Source: Subtercola boreus
GTDB taxonomy: Bacteria; Actinomycetota; Actinomycetes; Actinomycetales; Microbacteriaceae
NCBI RefSeq assembly: GCF_003399635.1
Contig: NZ_NBXB01000041.1
Location: 1 to 64,000, forward strand
Direction: 5' to 3'
DNA length: 64,000 nucleotides
Position numbers and translations under genes: made by a program. A model generated the notes under the pieces. That model was not told the origin of the DNA. It saw nothing but the letters and a program-made list of their open reading frames with translations, and made no database searches. This document shows positions 33,340 to 42,816 of the stretch, piece by piece (the first letter of the stretch is position 1; each line of letters begins with the position of its first letter).

Positions 33340-34221
33340 TCAGCCGCCCAGGTAGACCGTCTCGTTGTCGATGAGGCGGGTGGCGCCGACGCGGGCCGCG
33401 ACCAGCACGATCGCCTTGCCGTGGTAGCCGTCGTCGACGGGCAGGAACGTCGTCGGGTTCACCACGCTGAGGTACTCGAGGTCGACGAGAGGTTCGCCCA
33501 TGCCCGCCGCCTGCGCCGCTGCGATCACCGAGTCGATGCCGCCGTCGGCCGCGGAGTCGGCAGCCTCGAGCGTGCGCGAGAGCACCCGCGCCGCGAGACG
33601 CTCACGCTCGTCGAGAAAACGGTTGCGGCTGGAGAGGGCAAGCCCGTCATCCTCCCGCACCGTCTCGACGACCTCGACGGTCACCGGGATGTTCAGGTCG
33701 CGCACCATGCGGCTGACGACGAACACCTGCTGGGCATCCTTCTGCCCGAACAGCACGAAGTCGGGCTGCACGATGTTCAGCAGCTTCGACACCACGACGA
33801 GCACGCCGTCGAAGTGTCCGGCACGGCTGCGACCCTCGAGCAGGTTGCCGACGTTGCCCGACGTCACCTTCGTCTGCGTCTTGCCGTCGGGGTACATCTC
33901 GCCGGGGGTCGGCGCGAACACGATCGCACCTGCACCGGCAGCGTCGCCGTCGAGGGTGCGGATGTCGGAGTCGAGGTCACGCGGGTACCGGTCGAGATCC
34001 TCAGCCTCGCTGAACTGCAGGGGGTTCACGAAGACTGAGACGACGACGACGTCGGCGATCTCTCGGGCGCGACGAACCAGCGCGAGGTGTCCGTTGTGCA
34101 GGGCGCCCATCGTGGGCACGAGGGCGACGGTCGGTTCTGCGACACCACGGCCCCGGGCATCCGTCTTCCGGGCGGCGACCTGGGCGCGCACCTCAGCGAT
34201 CGTGACAGCGAGTGTCGGCAC
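33340..34221 (-). CDS. panC: Pantothenate synthetase
   Basis: 293 residues from GTG at 34219-34221, which follows AAAGGAG. PTMGALHNGHLALVRRA near 38 is the HIGH-like ATP site, FVNPLQF, YPRDLD and LFGQKDAQQVFVV the family phrases, and SSRNRFL the KMSKS-like loop. It joins pantoate and beta-alanine. The DUF2520 gene lies upstream in the same direction after a 241-base spacer, in which I see nothing convincing. Confidence 0.92.
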   Translation of the reverse strand: MPTLAVTIAEVRAQVAARKTDARGRGVAEPTVALVPTMGALHNGHLALVRRAREIADVVVVSVFVNPLQFSEAEDLDRYPRDLDSDIRTLDGDAAGAGAIVFAPTPGEMYPDGKTQTKVTSGNVGNLLEGRSRAGHFDGVLVVVSKLLNIVQPDFVLFGQKDAQQVFVVSRMVRDLNIPVTVEVVETVREDDGLALSSRNRFLDERERLAARVLSRTLEAADSAADGGIDSVIAAAQAAGMGEPLVDLEYLSVVNPTTFLPVDDGYHGKAIVLVAARVGATRLIDNETVYLGG

Positions 34222-34462
34222 TGGGTCTCCTTTGCTGCGCGGACGTGTTCTCCGCGTGGCCGGCCGGACTCCGGATGCTCGTGCACCCGCCGCGCCCGGG
34301 GCAGTCGTTCGACCGCCGGCCGTGAAGCGGCGCCGGGTGATCGCGTTCTCGCGCTGCCCGGCTTCCGCCCCCAGAATGTTACTCGGGTTCCGGGCCACGT
34401 CGGCGCCGCCGCCGCGCGCCCGCCCTCCACTCCCGCGCCCGCCTCCTACGCGGGGCGCGGCG

Positions 34463-35191
34463 TCAGGAGCCGAGCGGCAGGCCGAGCGAGTCCTCGGGGC
34501 CGACGGCCCGCTGCAGGGCGTTCTCGACGCTCGAACGCACCAGCGGCGCCAGGAAGCGGCCGGGCGAGCCGAAGCCGATTCCGCCGAGGATGCCCGTGGC
34601 CTGGTCGACGATCGAGCTCGAGAACGTCGTGGCCGTTTCGATCGCGTCGGCGTAGGCCGCCCGGTCGCGCTCCGCGACGATGACGGGCTCGCCGCCCATC
34701 TCGACCACGAGCGCCTGGCCGATGGGCAGCACGGGGGCCGGCCCGGTGACGGCGAAGTACGCCCCAGCGAGGCGGGCGATGTCGATGCTCGATCCGGTGA
34801 AACTCATCGCGGGATGGATCGCGAGCGGGATCGCCCCCGCGGCGAGCGCCGGCGCGAGCACACCGATCCCGAACTGCGCCGCGGTGTGGATGACCAGCTG
34901 CCCCGCCTGCCAGGCACCGGCGGTCGCGAGCCCCTCCACGAGAGCCCCCAACTCGGCCGAGGGCACGGCCAGCAGCACCAGTTCGCTCCGCTCGATCAGC
35001 TGCGGGATCTCGAGGATCGGCGCCCCGGGCAGCATAGCCTCCGCCCGGTCGCGGCTCGCGTCGGAGACGGCCGACACCCCCACGATCGCATGCCCTGCGC
35101 CCGCGAGCGCGGCTCCGAGCACCGGACCCACCCGGCCCGCGCCGATGATGCCGATGCCGAGTCGTCCGGAGCGTTGGTGCGGTGAGGCCAT
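34463..35191 (-). CDS. Rossmann/DUF2520 dehydrogenase-like protein
   Basis: 242 residues from ATG at 35189-35191; a longer frame exists but starts with an unlikely N-terminus. GIGIIGAGRVGPVLGAALAG at the start is the NAD(P)-binding glycine loop, and the rest (LAIHPAMSFTGSSIDIARLA, TTFSSSIVDQATGILGG) matches the Rossmann-like/DUF2520 family, which in actinobacteria is regularly found next to panC. A role in pantothenate or related oxidoreduction is inferred only from that neighbourhood. Confidence 0.8.
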   Translation of the reverse strand: MASPHQRSGRLGIGIIGAGRVGPVLGAALAGAGHAIVGVSAVSDASRDRAEAMLPGAPILEIPQLIERSELVLLAVPSAELGALVEGLATAGAWQAGQLVIHTAAQFGIGVLAPALAAGAIPLAIHPAMSFTGSSIDIARLAGAYFAVTGPAPVLPIGQALVVEMGGEPVIVAERDRAAYADAIETATTFSSSIVDQATGILGGIGFGSPGRFLAPLVRSSVENALQRAVGPEDSLGLPLGS

Positions 35192-35325
35192 GCGCTCCAG
35201 TGTCGCACCAACCGCACCCCGCGTGATCCGCAGACCCGCGCGCACGCACCCGCGCTAAACTGGCCACCCCGCGAACCGCACCGCAGCGACCGCCCGCGGC
35301 CACCTGTGAGGGAGAGCGACCGCGC

Positions 35326-38289
35326 ATGGCGAACCTCGTGACCTGGCTTTTCGGAATCGCCGCCACAGAGCCCGGCGACTACCTCAAGCTGCGGAGGATC
35401 CGCCGCCGCATCTACACCGTCGTCGCGCCGCTCGAGGCGGAGATCATCCGCTCACCCGAGCCGATCCCGTTCGGCGACCTCGACCCGGACGCCTTCACCG
35501 CGGCCCGCCCCGGAACGTCGTGGGGCCAGACCCACGACTGCGCCTGGATCCGCCTCACGGGAACCATTCCGGAGAAGCTGCGCGGCGATCCACGAACCGT
35601 CGTGATGCTCGGCATCCGCGGCGAAGCCCTCGTGCACGACGCGGGCGGGCAGGTGATCGACTCGGTGAGCACCGTGTTCCTGCAGGGCGACCTGCCGCAT
35701 GCGGGTGCCCGGTACCGGCCGCTGCACCACGTCGAACCCGACGCGGAGGGCCGCGTCGAGCTGTTCGCCGACGTGAGCTACAACGGCCTCCTGCTCTACG
35801 CGGTCGGTCGGGGCGTCTACCACGGCGCCCACATCGCGGTGCGCGACGAGGAGGCCTTCGCGCTCTACTACGACTACCTCACGCTGCTGGTGCTGGCCCA
35901 TGCGACCGAAGACGCCGACCTCGAAGCGAGCATCCGCGACGCCCTGCACACCTCCTACGAACGCTTCGCCGCCGGAGACCTACGCGGCGCACGAAGAGCC
36001 CTCGCACCTTCGCTCGCGGCCCGCTCCGAGAGCGACTTCGTCTACAGCGCGATCGGTCACGGCCACCTCGACATGGCGTGGCTCTGGCCGCTGCGGGAGA
36101 CGCACCGGAAGGCCGCCCGCACCTACATCCGCGCCGTCAACACGATCGAGGAGCACGACGGCTACCTCTACGGCACCAGCCAGCCGCAGCAGCTGCTCTG
36201 GATGAAGCAGGAACAGCCCGCGCTCTACGACCGGGTGAAGCAGGCCGTCGAAGCCAAGCGGATCGAGCTCCAGGGTTCGTTCTGGGTCGAGACCGACACG
36301 AACCTCGCGGGCGGCGAGGCGCTCATCCGCCAGTCCCTGGTCGGCCGCCGGTTCCTGAAGCAGGAGTTCGGCCTCGGCGACGACGACCTGCGACTCTGCT
36401 GGCTGCCCGACACGTTCGGCTACAGCGGAAATCTCCCGCAGATCATCTCGAAGAGCGGGATGGACTGGTTCCAGACCATCAAACTCGCCTGGAACAAGGT
36501 CACCGTCTTCCCCCATCGCAGCTTCGTCTGGAAGGGCATCGACGGGTCGAGCGTGCTCGTGCACATGCCCCCGGAGGGCGACTACAACAGCCGGGGCGCC
36601 GCCGACGGCCTCCTGACCGGGCTCAAGCAGTACCCCGAGCGCGCGATCAACACCGCCCTCCTCGTCTTCGGCTCGGGCGACGGCGGCGGCGGACCTAACG
36701 AGGTGCACCTCGAAATTACCGGGCGGGAGCACGACCTCCGCGGGCTGCCGCGGGTCGAATACCGCTCGGCGGGTGACTTTTTCAGGGGGCTCGAACGGAA
36801 GGTGGATGACCTCCCGCACACCCACAGCGGCGAGCTCTACCTCGAGACCCACCAAGGCACGTACACGACGCAGGCCCTCATCAAGACGCATGACCGCCTC
36901 GCCGGGCGCAAGCTCCACGAGGCCGAGGCACTGGCCGCGATGGTGGGCGACGACAGCACCGTCGTTCTCGAGCCGCACTGGCGGGCGCTGCTGCTCAACA
37001 ACTTCCACGACATCCTGCCCGGCTCGTCGATCGAGCGCGTCAACCGTGAGGCCGTCGAGGCGTACGAGCGCATCGAGGCGGCTGCCGACGCGTACAGCGC
37101 CGAGCTGATCGCGCGCCTGCCGGGCGCTCAGGATGTCGCGACCCCCGACGCTGCAATCAACCTCACCTCGTTTCCGCGCCGTGAGTTCGTCAAGGTCAAC
37201 AGGCTCTGGCACCAGGCCGACATTGCACCCTACGCGGCTGCACCACTCGTGCGTCTCGACGCGAGCGCAACACCCTTCCCCGAACTCCACCACACCTCCG
37301 ACACGATGGCCAACGGCATCCTCACCCTGCACTTCGCCGCCGACGGATCGATCGACTCCTGCCTCGACGCACAGGGCGCCGAGCACTCCGCCGGCGGCCT
37401 GAACCGCCTGACACTTCACCGCGACCCCTACCAGTGGCCGTTCGACGCCTGGGACATCGGCCAGAAGTACACCGCGCGAACGCCCCAGACGCTCCGCCCG
37501 TCGAGCGTCAGCACGACGATCGACGGCCCCCGGATCATCCGGAGCCAGACCTACACCTGGAAGCGCGGCAGGGTCGAACAGCGCATCGTGCTCGAGTCCG
37601 GCAGCGAGCTGGTGCGCTTTGAGACGCGAGTCGACTGGCACGAGACGCACCGGATGCTCCGCGCCGACTTCTGGCCGACGCACTACGGCGACGTGGCGAA
37701 GTGCGAGATCCAGTTCGGGCACATCGAGCGGGCGACCACGGAGCTCGACGCCCCATCGACGGCCCAGTTCGAGGTGTGCGCGCACAAGTGGCTGGCGACA
37801 TCCGACGCCGACGGCGGCTTCGCGCTGCTCAACGACGGCAAGTACGGGCACCGGGCGAAAGCCGGGCTGATCAGCCTGAACCTGCTGCGCTCCCCCACCT
37901 TTCCCGACAAGACGGCCGACCGCGGGTCGCACACGTTCACGTACGCGTTCCGTCCGTTCGCTCCGGATGCGCTCACCGAGGTGATCCGCGACGGATACCG
38001 GCTCAACAACCCGCTGCTGATCGCCCCGGGTGCCGCGTTCGACAGCGTGGCGTCGGTCGATCATCCAGGAATCGTCATCGAGACGATCAAGCCGGCTGAG
38101 GAGGGCCGCGGGGTGATCGTGCGCCTCTATGAGAGCCTGGGCGAACCGACGACGGCTGCGCTCCGAACAACCCTCGAGCATTTGCGAGCGAGCGAGACCG
38201 ACCTGATCGAGCGGACCATCGGCGACGCCGACCTCGGCAGGCTCGAGTTCACACCGTTCGAGATCAAGACGATCCTCCTGGAGGGCTGA
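35326..38289 (+). CDS. Alpha-mannosidase, glycoside hydrolase family 38
   Basis: 987 residues. GHGHLDMAWLWP near 244-255 (zinc-binding His and Asp) and WLPDTFGYSGNLPQI near 358-372 (second zinc-binding or nucleophile Asp) mark GH38, and VLEPHWRALLLNNFHDILPG lies downstream in the catalytic domain. The N-terminal beta domain and C-terminal beta domain are complete. It removes alpha-mannose residues from glycans. The stop is followed after 3 bases by a sugar symporter, so it is the enzyme of a mannoside use unit. No signal peptide is seen, which fits an intracellular role. Confidence 0.92.
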   Translation: MANLVTWLFGIAATEPGDYLKLRRIRRRIYTVVAPLEAEIIRSPEPIPFGDLDPDAFTAARPGTSWGQTHDCAWIRLTGTIPEKLRGDPRTVVMLGIRGEALVHDAGGQVIDSVSTVFLQGDLPHAGARYRPLHHVEPDAEGRVELFADVSYNGLLLYAVGRGVYHGAHIAVRDEEAFALYYDYLTLLVLAHATEDADLEASIRDALHTSYERFAAGDLRGARRALAPSLAARSESDFVYSAIGHGHLDMAWLWPLRETHRKAARTYIRAVNTIEEHDGYLYGTSQPQQLLWMKQEQPALYDRVKQAVEAKRIELQGSFWVETDTNLAGGEALIRQSLVGRRFLKQEFGLGDDDLRLCWLPDTFGYSGNLPQIISKSGMDWFQTIKLAWNKVTVFPHRSFVWKGIDGSSVLVHMPPEGDYNSRGAADGLLTGLKQYPERAINTALLVFGSGDGGGGPNEVHLEITGREHDLRGLPRVEYRSAGDFFRGLERKVDDLPHTHSGELYLETHQGTYTTQALIKTHDRLAGRKLHEAEALAAMVGDDSTVVLEPHWRALLLNNFHDILPGSSIERVNREAVEAYERIEAAADAYSAELIARLPGAQDVATPDAAINLTSFPRREFVKVNRLWHQADIAPYAAAPLVRLDASATPFPELHHTSDTMANGILTLHFAADGSIDSCLDAQGAEHSAGGLNRLTLHRDPYQWPFDAWDIGQKYTARTPQTLRPSSVSTTIDGPRIIRSQTYTWKRGRVEQRIVLESGSELVRFETRVDWHETHRMLRADFWPTHYGDVAKCEIQFGHIERATTELDAPSTAQFEVCAHKWLATSDADGGFALLNDGKYGHRAKAGLISLNLLRSPTFPDKTADRGSHTFTYAFRPFAPDALTEVIRDGYRLNNPLLIAPGAAFDSVASVDHPGIVIETIKPAEEGRGVIVRLYESLGEPTTAALRTTLEHLRASETDLIERTIGDADLGRLEFTPFEIKTILLEG

Positions 38290-38292
38290 GAC

Positions 38293-39657
38293 ATGACCAC
38301 GCAGACAGTGCCGTCTGCTGCTCGAACACCGTCCATCCGAACGCAGGGCATCGCGATCGTCACGGCCGGGTTCGGGCAGAACGCCATCCTCACGACGGTC
38401 ACGACGTTCCTGCTGGTGTACCTGCTGCAGTATGCGCACATCACGACGGCGGGCATCGCGGTGGTCACGACGATCATCGCGGTGGCGAAGATCCTCGATG
38501 CGGTCAGCGACCCGGTGATGGGCAGCATCATCGACATGACCCGCACCCGCTGGGGCAAGATGCGCCCGTTCATCCTGTTCTCGGCGGCGCCCGTCGCGGT
38601 GCTGACCGGCCTGCTCTTCAGCGTTCCCACGATCGACGAGCCCGCCCAGCTCGTCTACTTCGGCATCGTGTACGTGCTCTGGGGTTTCGCGTACACGGTG
38701 TGCGATGTTCCGCTCTGGGGGCTCATCGGCTCGGCCTTCGCGGATCCCGTCTCCCGCAACCGGGTCATCTCCCGGGTGCGGGCCTTCGGGGCGATCTCGC
38801 TCGGACTCGCGACCCTCGGCATGCCGTGGCTGGCCCAGCTGCTGAGTTTCGCCCCTGCGTCGGCGTCTGCTGCTGAGCAGACGACGGGTGCAGGATGGTC
38901 GCGGGCGGTGTTCCTCGTCGCGATGGTCGGCATGGGGCTGTACCTGTTCGCGTTCGTGTTCGGGCGGGAGCGCCCGCAGGCGGTCAGCGCGCCCCGGCTG
39001 CGGTTCCGGCAACTGTTCGGAGAGCTCTTCCACAACACACCGCTGCTGATGGTGCTGATCGGATCCGTTCTCGGTTTCGGACGATTCGTCGTGCAGGCCG
39101 GCGGCGCGGTCTTCGTCGTGATCGCGTACGGCAACGCGGGGCTCTTCACATTCATCGGGGCGGCGATCATCCTGGGACTCGTTCTGGCCTCGTTCTTCAC
39201 ACCGATGCTGCTGCGCCGGATGTCGGCCCGGCGCCTCATGGTAGCGAGTTCGGTCGCCGGGGCCGTGTTCTATCTGGCCATGTACCTCGTCGGATTCCAG
39301 AGCATCATCGCGCTGGCCGTCTTCATCTTCCTCACCGGGCTCACCCTCGGAGTCTTCGGTGTGGTGCAGGCGACGATGATCGCCGATGCGGTCGATGACG
39401 CCGAAGTGCGCACGGGCGTTCGGAACGACGGGATCTCGTTCGCATCCCTGACATTCGTGTCGAAGATCATGAACGCGCTGGCCGTGCTGGTGTTCGGGAT
39501 GTTCGTCGTGATCGCCGGCTACGAATCCGGGGTGACGGTGACGCCCGGCATGCAGAACACGATCTTCCTGTCGATCACGATCGTGCCGGCGGTCAGCTGC
39601 CTGCTCTCGGCGGTGCCGTTCCTGTTCTACCGCCTCCGCGGCGCGCCGGCGGCCTGA
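38293..39657 (+). CDS. GPH-family sugar:cation symporter (MelB-like)
   Basis: 454 residues, about 12 membrane helices. LDAVSDPVMGSIIDMTRTRW and GKMRPFILFS near the start are diagnostic of glycoside-pentoside-hexuronide symporters. It starts 3 bases after the alpha-mannosidase stop, so it probably brings in the mannoside, or another sugar, that the enzyme cuts. The stop codon is embedded in GCGGCCTGA, the motif from which the tandem repeat after it could have grown. Confidence 0.88.
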   Translation: MTTQTVPSAARTPSIRTQGIAIVTAGFGQNAILTTVTTFLLVYLLQYAHITTAGIAVVTTIIAVAKILDAVSDPVMGSIIDMTRTRWGKMRPFILFSAAPVAVLTGLLFSVPTIDEPAQLVYFGIVYVLWGFAYTVCDVPLWGLIGSAFADPVSRNRVISRVRAFGAISLGLATLGMPWLAQLLSFAPASASAAEQTTGAGWSRAVFLVAMVGMGLYLFAFVFGRERPQAVSAPRLRFRQLFGELFHNTPLLMVLIGSVLGFGRFVVQAGGAVFVVIAYGNAGLFTFIGAAIILGLVLASFFTPMLLRRMSARRLMVASSVAGAVFYLAMYLVGFQSIIALAVFIFLTGLTLGVFGVVQATMIADAVDDAEVRTGVRNDGISFASLTFVSKIMNALAVLVFGMFVVIAGYESGVTVTPGMQNTIFLSITIVPAVSCLLSAVPFLFYRLRGAPAA

Positions 39658-39672
39658 CCGCGGCCCGCGCAC

Positions 39673-39790
39673 GGCCTGAGCAGTCTCCGCGGCCTGAGCA
39701 GTCTCCGCGGCCTGAGCAGTCTCCGCGGCCTGAGCAGTCTCCGCGGCCTGAGCAGTCTCCGCGGCCTGAGCAGTCTCCGCGGCCTGAGCA
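39673..39790. repeat. 18-bp tandem repeat (VNTR) after the symporter gene
   Basis: GGCCTGAGCAGTCTCCGC occurs six times in an exact head-to-tail array (39673-39780), then a 10-base partial copy. It starts 16 bases after the symporter stop. There is no spacer between units, so it is not a CRISPR array. On both strands, 18 bases is a multiple of three, so copy-number change would not shift frames that read through it. The array is followed by two class C hairpins. Confidence 0.9.
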
Positions 39791-39817
39791 CGCACCCCGC
39801 ACGCGGCGCCCCACGCG

Positions 39818-39873
39818 CGAAGGGACGCATATCGTCCCAAAGCGCTTGTCGTGCCGCGATATGGGTCCCTTCG
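39818..39873. repeat. Long imperfect hairpin, class C
   Basis: 17-bp arms (39818-39834 and 39857-39873) with one mismatch and a 22-base loop. The outer sequence CGAAGGGACGCA matches 6627-6682. It is the first of a doublet. Confidence 0.65.
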
Positions 39874-39900
39874 GGGACTCCGCGCCGGGGCAGCCCACGG

Positions 39901-39955
39901 CGAAGGGACCCATAGTGCTCCTACCGCTCGGGGATGGAGCGATATGGGTGCCTTG
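39901..39955. repeat. Long imperfect hairpin, class C
   Basis: Arms starting at 39901 and ending at 39955 pair over about 20 bp with several mismatches. It is the second of the doublet, 27 bases after the first. Together with the VNTR it fills most of the 362-base spacer between the symporter and the PH-domain gene. Confidence 0.5.
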
Positions 39956-40019
39956 GCGCGGCCTGCGGAGTACCTGTGGGGGCGGGGGGCGGGACTGGAA
40001 GGGCGGGGCAAGGGGGGGG

Positions 40020-41741
40020 TCAGGACGCCCAGCGGTGCGAGCCGTCGGCGCGCAGCGCTTCGACCGCCGCCGCCGACACCTCGGTGAACACCGCCACGGC
40101 CGCGCGGCGGTCGATCACCCCGAGTTCGGCCCGCACCGGCCCCGCGATCGTGTTGAAGTGGAGTTCGGCGATGTCGAGCATCCGCCGCACCGGACCCTGC
40201 GACACGCGCACACTCTGCAGGCGCGCGAGCGGCAGCACGGTGAGTCTCCGCCAGAAGAATCCCGTCCGCAGCAGAACGGCGTCGTCGGTGCGGGCGAGAC
40301 CCGTGCGACCCCACGAGAACGGACGGAGCCACTGCGCGCGCCGCGGAGCACGCGAGAATCCCGAAGCCGCACGCCCCCGCGCGACCAGGCCCTCCATCAC
40401 GAGGCCCTGGGTGTCGGCACCGGCCAGCCCGGGCAGCAGCAGAGCGAGAACCTTCTCGACGTCGGCGAGGCGCCCGACGGGCAGCAGAAGCGTGTGCGGC
40501 GCCGACGAACCCCCGCGACCGGAGGCGTGCCCGGCACGGTTGATCCGGATCATCCACCACCCCATCGGCCGCCACAGGATGGGCTGGGTGACCTCGATCG
40601 CGTGGATCCGCCCCGGCGGCAACGTGTCGTTGCTCGTGCTCAGCAACCCGAAACCCACCCGCACGCCATCGGATGTCGCGGCGATCGAATAGCGGGCCGC
40701 CTTCGAGAATCGCCTCACGTAGTAGCCGAGCGAGCCGAGAACGCTGGGCAGCAGCAGGAACAGGATGAAGTAACGGTGCAGCACGAAGGTCGAGAAGAAG
40801 AGCGCCGCGACGACGAGCAGCAGCACGAGGGTGAACTCGCTGACCACCAGCGAACCGATGAGCCGGAGCGGGCTGATCTTCACCACCGACTCGGGCGGAG
40901 CTGCGTCGAGGTCGAGCTCCGGACCCAGAAGTTCCTGCACACGCCGGTTCAGGATGCCGGCCTCGCGGCTCTGTTCGGCGGGTGACGACGTCGTGGCGGC
41001 TGGAGCTGCGCCGACGACACCCGCCGACGTGCCAGCGGCCGATAGAGGCGCGCTGGACCTCGTGGTGGCAGCCACGACCGCCGCAGCCGCCTCGGCGCGC
41101 TGCACGCCCGACGCCCGGCGCAGCAGCTCGCGGCGGAGCTCGTCGACCTGCCGGGAGCCGAGGTAGGAGAGCTCCACCTTCGCGTCCTGTCCCGCCACGT
41201 TGAGCTCGATCCGGGCCGCGCCGAACAGCCGCGCGAAGAGGGGCCGGGTGATGTGGATGCCCTGGATGCGGTCGAGCCGGGCCTGGCGGTTGTGGCGGAA
41301 GACCACACCGCTCCGCACCTCGACGGCATCTGCGCCGATACGGAAGGAGTGCATCCGCCACGCCACAGCGAACAGCGCCACCGCGAGCAGCAGCACCCCG
41401 ATCACGATGAGGATCGCGACACCCGTGAAGCCGGTCTCGTAGATGGCGCTGATCGGGTCGCCGTTGAAGGTGCGGCCAGCGTCCCCGCCGCCACCGCCGC
41501 CCCGCCCTCCCCCGCCCGGACCGGCCGGCCCGCCGGTCTGGCCGATCACGAGTTCGACGAGGCGTTCCCTCAGGTTCGCGAGCACGAAAGCGAGGATCGC
41601 GATGAACGCGATTCCCCCCTTCAGCAGCGGCGACGCCCAGTGCAGCCGGTGCCACTTCCCGTCGGTGAGCTGCTCGACGGCCCGCCGCACGGCCGCCGGG
41701 GCGACAGGACGTTGCGCTCCGCCGCCCCCGGCCTCGCTCAC
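40020..41741 (-). CDS. Bacterial PH-domain membrane protein (YdbT-like)
   Basis: 573 residues from GTG at 41739-41741. Membrane helices lie near 44-60, 108-130 and 285-330. PH-like segments follow each pair: WRMHSFRIGADAVEVRSGVV, RHNRQARLDRIQGIHITRPL, TLPPGRIHAIEVTQPILWRP, FFWRRLTVLPLARLQSVRVS. These match the bPH_2 (YdbT/DUF304) family. A Gly-rich loop lies near 75-90. The gene is the last of the block with a second PH-domain gene 30 bases upstream of it. Confidence 0.8.
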   Translation of the reverse strand: MSEAGGGGAQRPVAPAAVRRAVEQLTDGKWHRLHWASPLLKGGIAFIAILAFVLANLRERLVELVIGQTGGPAGPGGGGRGGGGGGDAGRTFNGDPISAIYETGFTGVAILIVIGVLLLAVALFAVAWRMHSFRIGADAVEVRSGVVFRHNRQARLDRIQGIHITRPLFARLFGAARIELNVAGQDAKVELSYLGSRQVDELRRELLRRASGVQRAEAAAAVVAATTRSSAPLSAAGTSAGVVGAAPAATTSSPAEQSREAGILNRRVQELLGPELDLDAAPPESVVKISPLRLIGSLVVSEFTLVLLLVVAALFFSTFVLHRYFILFLLLPSVLGSLGYYVRRFSKAARYSIAATSDGVRVGFGLLSTSNDTLPPGRIHAIEVTQPILWRPMGWWMIRINRAGHASGRGGSSAPHTLLLPVGRLADVEKVLALLLPGLAGADTQGLVMEGLVARGRAASGFSRAPRRAQWLRPFSWGRTGLARTDDAVLLRTGFFWRRLTVLPLARLQSVRVSQGPVRRMLDIAELHFNTIAGPVRAELGVIDRRAAVAVFTEVSAAAVEALRADGSHRWAS

Positions 41742-41771
41742 AGCACCGCCTCGCTCACTGCACTGCCCCGC

Positions 41772-42326
41772 TCACAGCCCCGACCGGCGCGACTCCGCGA
41801 GGGCCACCAGGCGGTCCCGCAGCTTGTCGGCCTCAGCCGCCGGGAGGCCCGGAATCGACACCCCGGTCGAAGCAGCGGCGGTCACGAACTTCAGGTCGCT
41901 GAGGCCGAGCACACGTGCCAGCGGTCCTCGATTGATGTCGATGAGCTGCATCCGGCCGTAGGGAACCGCGACGATGCGGAAGAACATGATCCCCTGCCGG
42001 AACAGCAGGTCGTCATCGCGCAGCTGGAACCCGATCGCCCGCGCCCGCCGGGGTGCCACCACGAGCAGCACGACGGTGACGAGAACGGAGGCTCCGAGCA
42101 TCCACCAGCCGAACCAGGCCCCGATGACGAGCGCGAAGAAGAGGCTGATGCCCGCCAGAACAACGCCCGTGACGATCGATTCAGCCACCACGACACCCAC
42201 GTACTTGCGGCTGACCCGCCGCCACGGGCCGCCGTAGTCGAGCCGGCCCCCGTCGGGCGATCCGCCTGCCCGCACCTCACCGACGGCTGTCACGGGCTGC
42301 CCGGCGTCGGGCCGGTGGTCGGTCAT
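41772..42326 (-). CDS. PH-domain membrane protein (YdbS-like)
   Basis: 184 residues from ATG at 42324-42326. Two membrane helices near 48-90 (VVVAESIVTGVVLAGISLFF, WWMLGASVLVTVVLLVVAPR) are followed by a bPH_2 domain (GFQLRDDDLLFRQGIMFFRI, VPYGRMQLIDINRGPLAR). It is the usual partner of the longer YdbT-like protein. Here it also follows the DUF3180 gene with a 4-base gap. Function unknown; a role in membrane or cell-envelope biology is often assumed. Confidence 0.8.
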   Translation of the reverse strand: MTDHRPDAGQPVTAVGEVRAGGSPDGGRLDYGGPWRRVSRKYVGVVVAESIVTGVVLAGISLFFALVIGAWFGWWMLGASVLVTVVLLVVAPRRARAIGFQLRDDDLLFRQGIMFFRIVAVPYGRMQLIDINRGPLARVLGLSDLKFVTAAASTGVSIPGLPAAEADKLRDRLVALAESRRSGL

Positions 42327-42330
42327 CCGC

Positions 42331-42816
42331 TCAGCTCCGCCGGCGGTCGGCGACGGCTTCCGGATGGTCGGGGTCACGGTCGTCCGGCGGCAGCGTGCAG
42401 AGCTTCTCGGCGACGAGCCCACAGGCCAGGAAGACCACGCCCGCGACAGCAGCCAGGATGCTCAGCCAGAGCGTGGAGACGGTCGGGATCACGGCTCGCG
42501 ACAGCAGGTAGACGACGACACCGACACCGACACCGACGATGAGCGAGCCGACCATGCTCGATGCCTTCGCGAGCACGGCGACGCGCATCGCCCGGAACGG
42601 GTTGATCGGGTTCTGGTTGGTTCCCCGGATCGCCCGGGCGATGGGCACGGCCAGCGAGACGACGATGGCGCCCGCTGCGATGAGCGTGATCGACAGCGTC
42701 AGGGGAAGCGCGATGATGGGCCGACCCGAGGAGGCGAGCCCGAGTTCGACGATGAACCCCGCGAATCCGCCGACCACAGCCAGCAGCACCAGGGTGACCG
42801 GACGGGTGCGCCTCAC
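42331..42816 (-). CDS. DUF3180 membrane protein
   Basis: 161 residues from the GTG at 42814-42816 that overlaps the folK stop (GTGA); a GTG 9 bases upstream is also possible. Four membrane helices (TLVLLAVVGGFAGFIVELGL, LTLSITLIAAGAIVVSLAVP, SSMVGSLIVGVGVGVVVYLL, LSILAAVAGVVFLACGLVAE). DUF3180 proteins lie behind folK in many actinobacteria. Function unknown, though its fixed place hints at a link to folate or to the cell envelope. Confidence 0.85.
   Translation of the reverse strand: MRRTRPVTLVLLAVVGGFAGFIVELGLASSGRPIIALPLTLSITLIAAGAIVVSLAVPIARAIRGTNQNPINPFRAMRVAVLAKASSMVGSLIVGVGVGVVVYLLSRAVIPTVSTLWLSILAAVAGVVFLACGLVAEKLCTLPPDDRDPDHPEAVADRRRS

Noticed and set aside
30819-33374. An 851-codon plus-strand frame opposite lysS
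   Set aside because: Shadow of lysS and of the small membrane-protein genes; the translation carries no family pattern.
34222-34462. N-terminal extension of PanC or a small gene upstream
   Set aside because: The open frame continues, but the GTG at 34221 has a good ribosome binding site and fits PanC homologues; the upstream translation is Arg/Ala-rich filler.
39673-39790. CRISPR array
   Set aside because: The 18-base units are joined without spacers, and no cas genes are present.
35980-41655. A 1891-codon open frame on the minus strand
   Set aside because: It runs antisense through the GH38 gene, the symporter, the 18-bp array and most of the PH-domain gene in a shadow frame. The translation is Arg/Gly/Asp-rich and not protein-like; such long shadow frames are expected at this GC content.
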